From the NCBI RefSeq assembly GCF_001428255.1, contig NZ_LMRW01000023.1:186309-250308 (forward strand): DNA of 64,000 nt. The letters run 5' to 3'. This DNA comes from Agromyces sp. Soil535. GTDB lineage: Bacteria; Actinomycetota; Actinomycetes; Actinomycetales; Microbacteriaceae. Both the position numbers and the translations under genes were made by a program. The notes under the pieces are model-generated. The model did not search any database, was not told the origin of the DNA, and saw only the letters and a program-made list of their open reading frames with translations. Position 1 is the stretch's first letter. The number at the start of each line of letters is the position of its first letter. Shown here piece by piece: positions 63,566 to 64,000 of the stretch.

Positions 63566-64000
63566 CGCGCCGGCCGCCTGCAGGGCGCCTGTTCACGCCC
63601 GCGTTCATCGCGCTGGGCCTCGCCGAACTCTGCTACTTCACCGCCGTCGGCGTGGCGATCTTCGCCCTCCCGATCTACGTCACCGGCCCCCTCGGCGGAG
63701 ACGACGCCGCGGCCGGACTGGCATTCGGCGCGTTCGCCCTCTCGGCACTCGTGCTCCGGCCGATCGCCGGGCGGCTCGCGGATCTCCGCGGCCGCCTCCC
63801 GCTCCTCCTCGGCGGCGCGCTGCTCGCCGCCGCGAGCCTCGCGCTCCTCGCCCTCGCCGAGAACCTCGTTGTCATCGTCGCCCTGCGACTGCTGGCGGGC
63901 GTCGCCGAGGCCGCGTTCTTCGTCGCCGGGTTCGCCGCCCTCGCCGACCTCGCACCGCCCGAGCGCATGGGCGAGGCGCTGTCGTACAACTCGCTCGGCC
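63562..64000 (+). CDS. MFS transporter, N-terminal part (3' end outside window)
   Basis: 146 codons to the window end. Four membrane helices (ALGLAELCYFTAVGVAIFALPIYV onwards) and the MFS loop RPIAGRLADLRGRLP between helices 2 and 3. Substrate unknown. The ATG lies in an ATGA overlap with the short upstream ORF. Confidence 0.85.
   Translation, partial: MTRRPPAGRLFTPAFIALGLAELCYFTAVGVAIFALPIYVTGPLGGDDAAAGLAFGAFALSALVLRPIAGRLADLRGRLPLLLGGALLAAASLALLALAENLVVIVALRLLAGVAEAAFFVAGFAALADLAPPERMGEALSYNSLG

Noticed and set aside
58791..63608. 1605-codon open frame on the minus strand
   Set aside because: Antisense of imuB and dnaE2; an artefact of high third-position GC, with no natural protein features.

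Overview
The window is high-GC DNA from an actinobacterium. The gene set and gene order point to the family Microbacteriaceae: a bcc-aa3 respiratory cluster beside trpD, rbpA, the pafBC-tatAC-helY block, an actinobacterial imuA'-imuB-dnaE2 mutasome, and many start codons sitting six bases after a -10 box. The genus cannot be fixed from sequence alone; an Agromyces-like organism is a guess.

Layout. 1-7 kb: the end of ctaD and ctaF, two small-molecule/RNA methyltransferases, then ctaE-qcrC-qcrA-qcrB on the minus strand, which together encode most of the cytochrome bcc-aa3 supercomplex. 7-13.3 kb: trpD, then a glycerol block made of glpF-glpK (minus) and divergent dhaK-dhaL-dhaM (plus; a PTS-driven dihydroxyacetone kinase whose DhaM is fused to HPr). 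13.3-16.5 kb: an SDR, two small proteins, and an ECF41-type sigma factor with a matching promoter in front of a divergent NAD(P)-binding gene.

16.5-37 kb is an accessory region. It has four dihydrofolate-reductase-like (RibD C-terminal) paralogues, SRPBCC and VOC proteins, a patatin-like lipase, an MBL-fold enzyme, a hemerythrin, a UbiA prenyltransferase and a UvrA-like ABC protein. Many one-component regulators (ArsR, HxlR, MarR, AraC) mostly sit beside their likely targets, and several have visible inverted-repeat operators. The same region holds five broken genes (TetR tail, GntR head, PadR head, two frameshifted membrane-protein genes) and a diverged intergenic repeat. It therefore looks like a turnover zone.

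37-57.5 kb returns to conserved gene order: ArsR-SulP, a META lipoprotein, an HdeD-like protein, an SDR, NfeD-SPFH-GDPD, rbpA, lnt, then helY-tatC-tatA-pafC-pafB-FKBP-trmI-HAD (all minus), PAC2, uppP, an M20 peptidase and tRNA-Leu(GAG). The Pup-proteasome genes that often lie between trmI and pafB in other actinobacteria are absent here. 57.6-63.5 kb is the damage-inducible mutasome imuA'-imuB-dnaE2 behind a perfect LexA box. The window ends in an MFS transporter gene preceded by a possible leaderless 20-codon upstream ORF.

No CRISPR array, rRNA, intact insertion sequence or integrase was seen. The most unusual items are the ECF41 promoter match, the recurrent leaderless promoter design, over-use of the GGATGCC/GGCATCC word in coding and hairpin positions, the duplicated AraC-VOC module with a conserved Cys tail, and the paired intergenic repeats in the decayed accessory region.
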